Source: Myxococcales bacterium
Lineage (GTDB): Bacteria > Myxococcota > UBA796 > SXON01
Direction of reading: 5' to 3'
DNA: 31,050 bases
Assembly: GCA_009692585.1 (NCBI GenBank)
Contig: SHYX01000049.1
Coordinates: 1 to 31,050 of the forward strand
Below are positions 30,979 through 31,050 of the stretch, piece by piece. The translations under genes were made by a program, and so were the position numbers. A model generated the notes under the pieces. It made no database searches. It was given only the letters and a program-made list of their open reading frames with translations, and was not told where the DNA came from. Position 1 is the first letter of the stretch. The number at the start of each line of letters is the position of its first letter.

Positions 30979-31003
30979 GCCATCACCGGGCGACTTCGGT
31001 CGC
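30958..31003. repeat. 46-bp imperfect palindrome spanning the RAYT-like stop codon
   Basis: GCGACCGAAGTCG (30958-30970) and CGACTTCGGTCGC (30991-31003) are perfect 13-bp inverted arms. Between them GGTGA and TCACC form a second 5-bp stem around a GCCA loop, with a symmetrical 3-by-3 internal loop. The TGA stop (30976-30978) is inside. No T-run follows. It may be a terminator or a structure bound by the transposase; it differs in sequence from the two REP-like copies. Confidence 0.75.
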
Positions 31004-31050
31004 GCAGCGAGGCTGTTCCGTGCGGCTTTCGGCACCCGGAGCGCGTCGAG

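Overview
The window is GC-rich (by eye roughly 70%) bacterial DNA dominated by an export-apparatus and basal-body flagellar cluster. Small secreted lipoproteins, a MopE-type Asp/Cys repeat protein, an FG-GAP propeller lipoprotein and a lipoprotein cytochrome-peroxidase-like protein suggest a flagellated member of the Myxococcota or a related deltaproteobacterial lineage. This placement rests on gene style, not on a marker gene.

Layout. 1-2386: a cut-off DUF4013-type membrane protein, then a short plus-strand run (lipoprotein, ferritin-like diiron protein, secreted Asp-rich protein). 2394-3479: flgI alone on the minus strand. 3663-5861: a decay zone with a deletion-damaged AbrB/PIN toxin-antitoxin pair, a lipoprotein, a REP-like element, an amber-interrupted secreted gene and a second PIN-toxin remnant. 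5866-9509: a membrane-anchored metzincin-like protease and a large MopE/FG-GAP lipoprotein. 9532-27620: the minus-strand flagellar cluster, in transcription order fliF-fliG-fliH-fliI-SPFH-fliJ // motE-like-fliK-flgD-(TIGR02530-type)-flgE-fliL-fliM-fliN-fliO-fliP-fliQ-fliR-flhB, where // marks a plus-strand alpha/beta-hydrolase. 27691-30000: a beta-propeller di-haem cytochrome and a frameshifted YD-repeat lipoprotein. 30044-31003: a RAYT-like HUH/Y1 transposase with a REP-like element upstream and a large palindrome over its stop codon. fliE, flgB, flgC, flhA, flgH, filament, motA and motB genes are not in this window.

Main results. (1) Six sites of the form T(C/A)AA-N15-ACCGA(T/A)NN, closely resembling sigma-28 (FliA) promoters, lie directly upstream of flgI, fliN, flgD, motE-like, fliJ and fliF, all on the flagellar strand and all with a spacer of exactly 15. 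In four of them the start codon sits only 6-7 nt after the -10 box, predicting leaderless or nearly leaderless mRNAs. (2) A stomatin-like SPFH gene is embedded between fliI and fliJ, and a hydrolase on the other strand splits fliJ from motE. (3) FliK carries a nearly exact 54-residue tandem duplication, FliO a long extra tail, and FliM lacks the usual CheY-binding N-terminal peptide. (4) Two REP-like elements 25 kb apart share a hairpin with a compensatory base-pair change, and one adjoins the RAYT-like gene.
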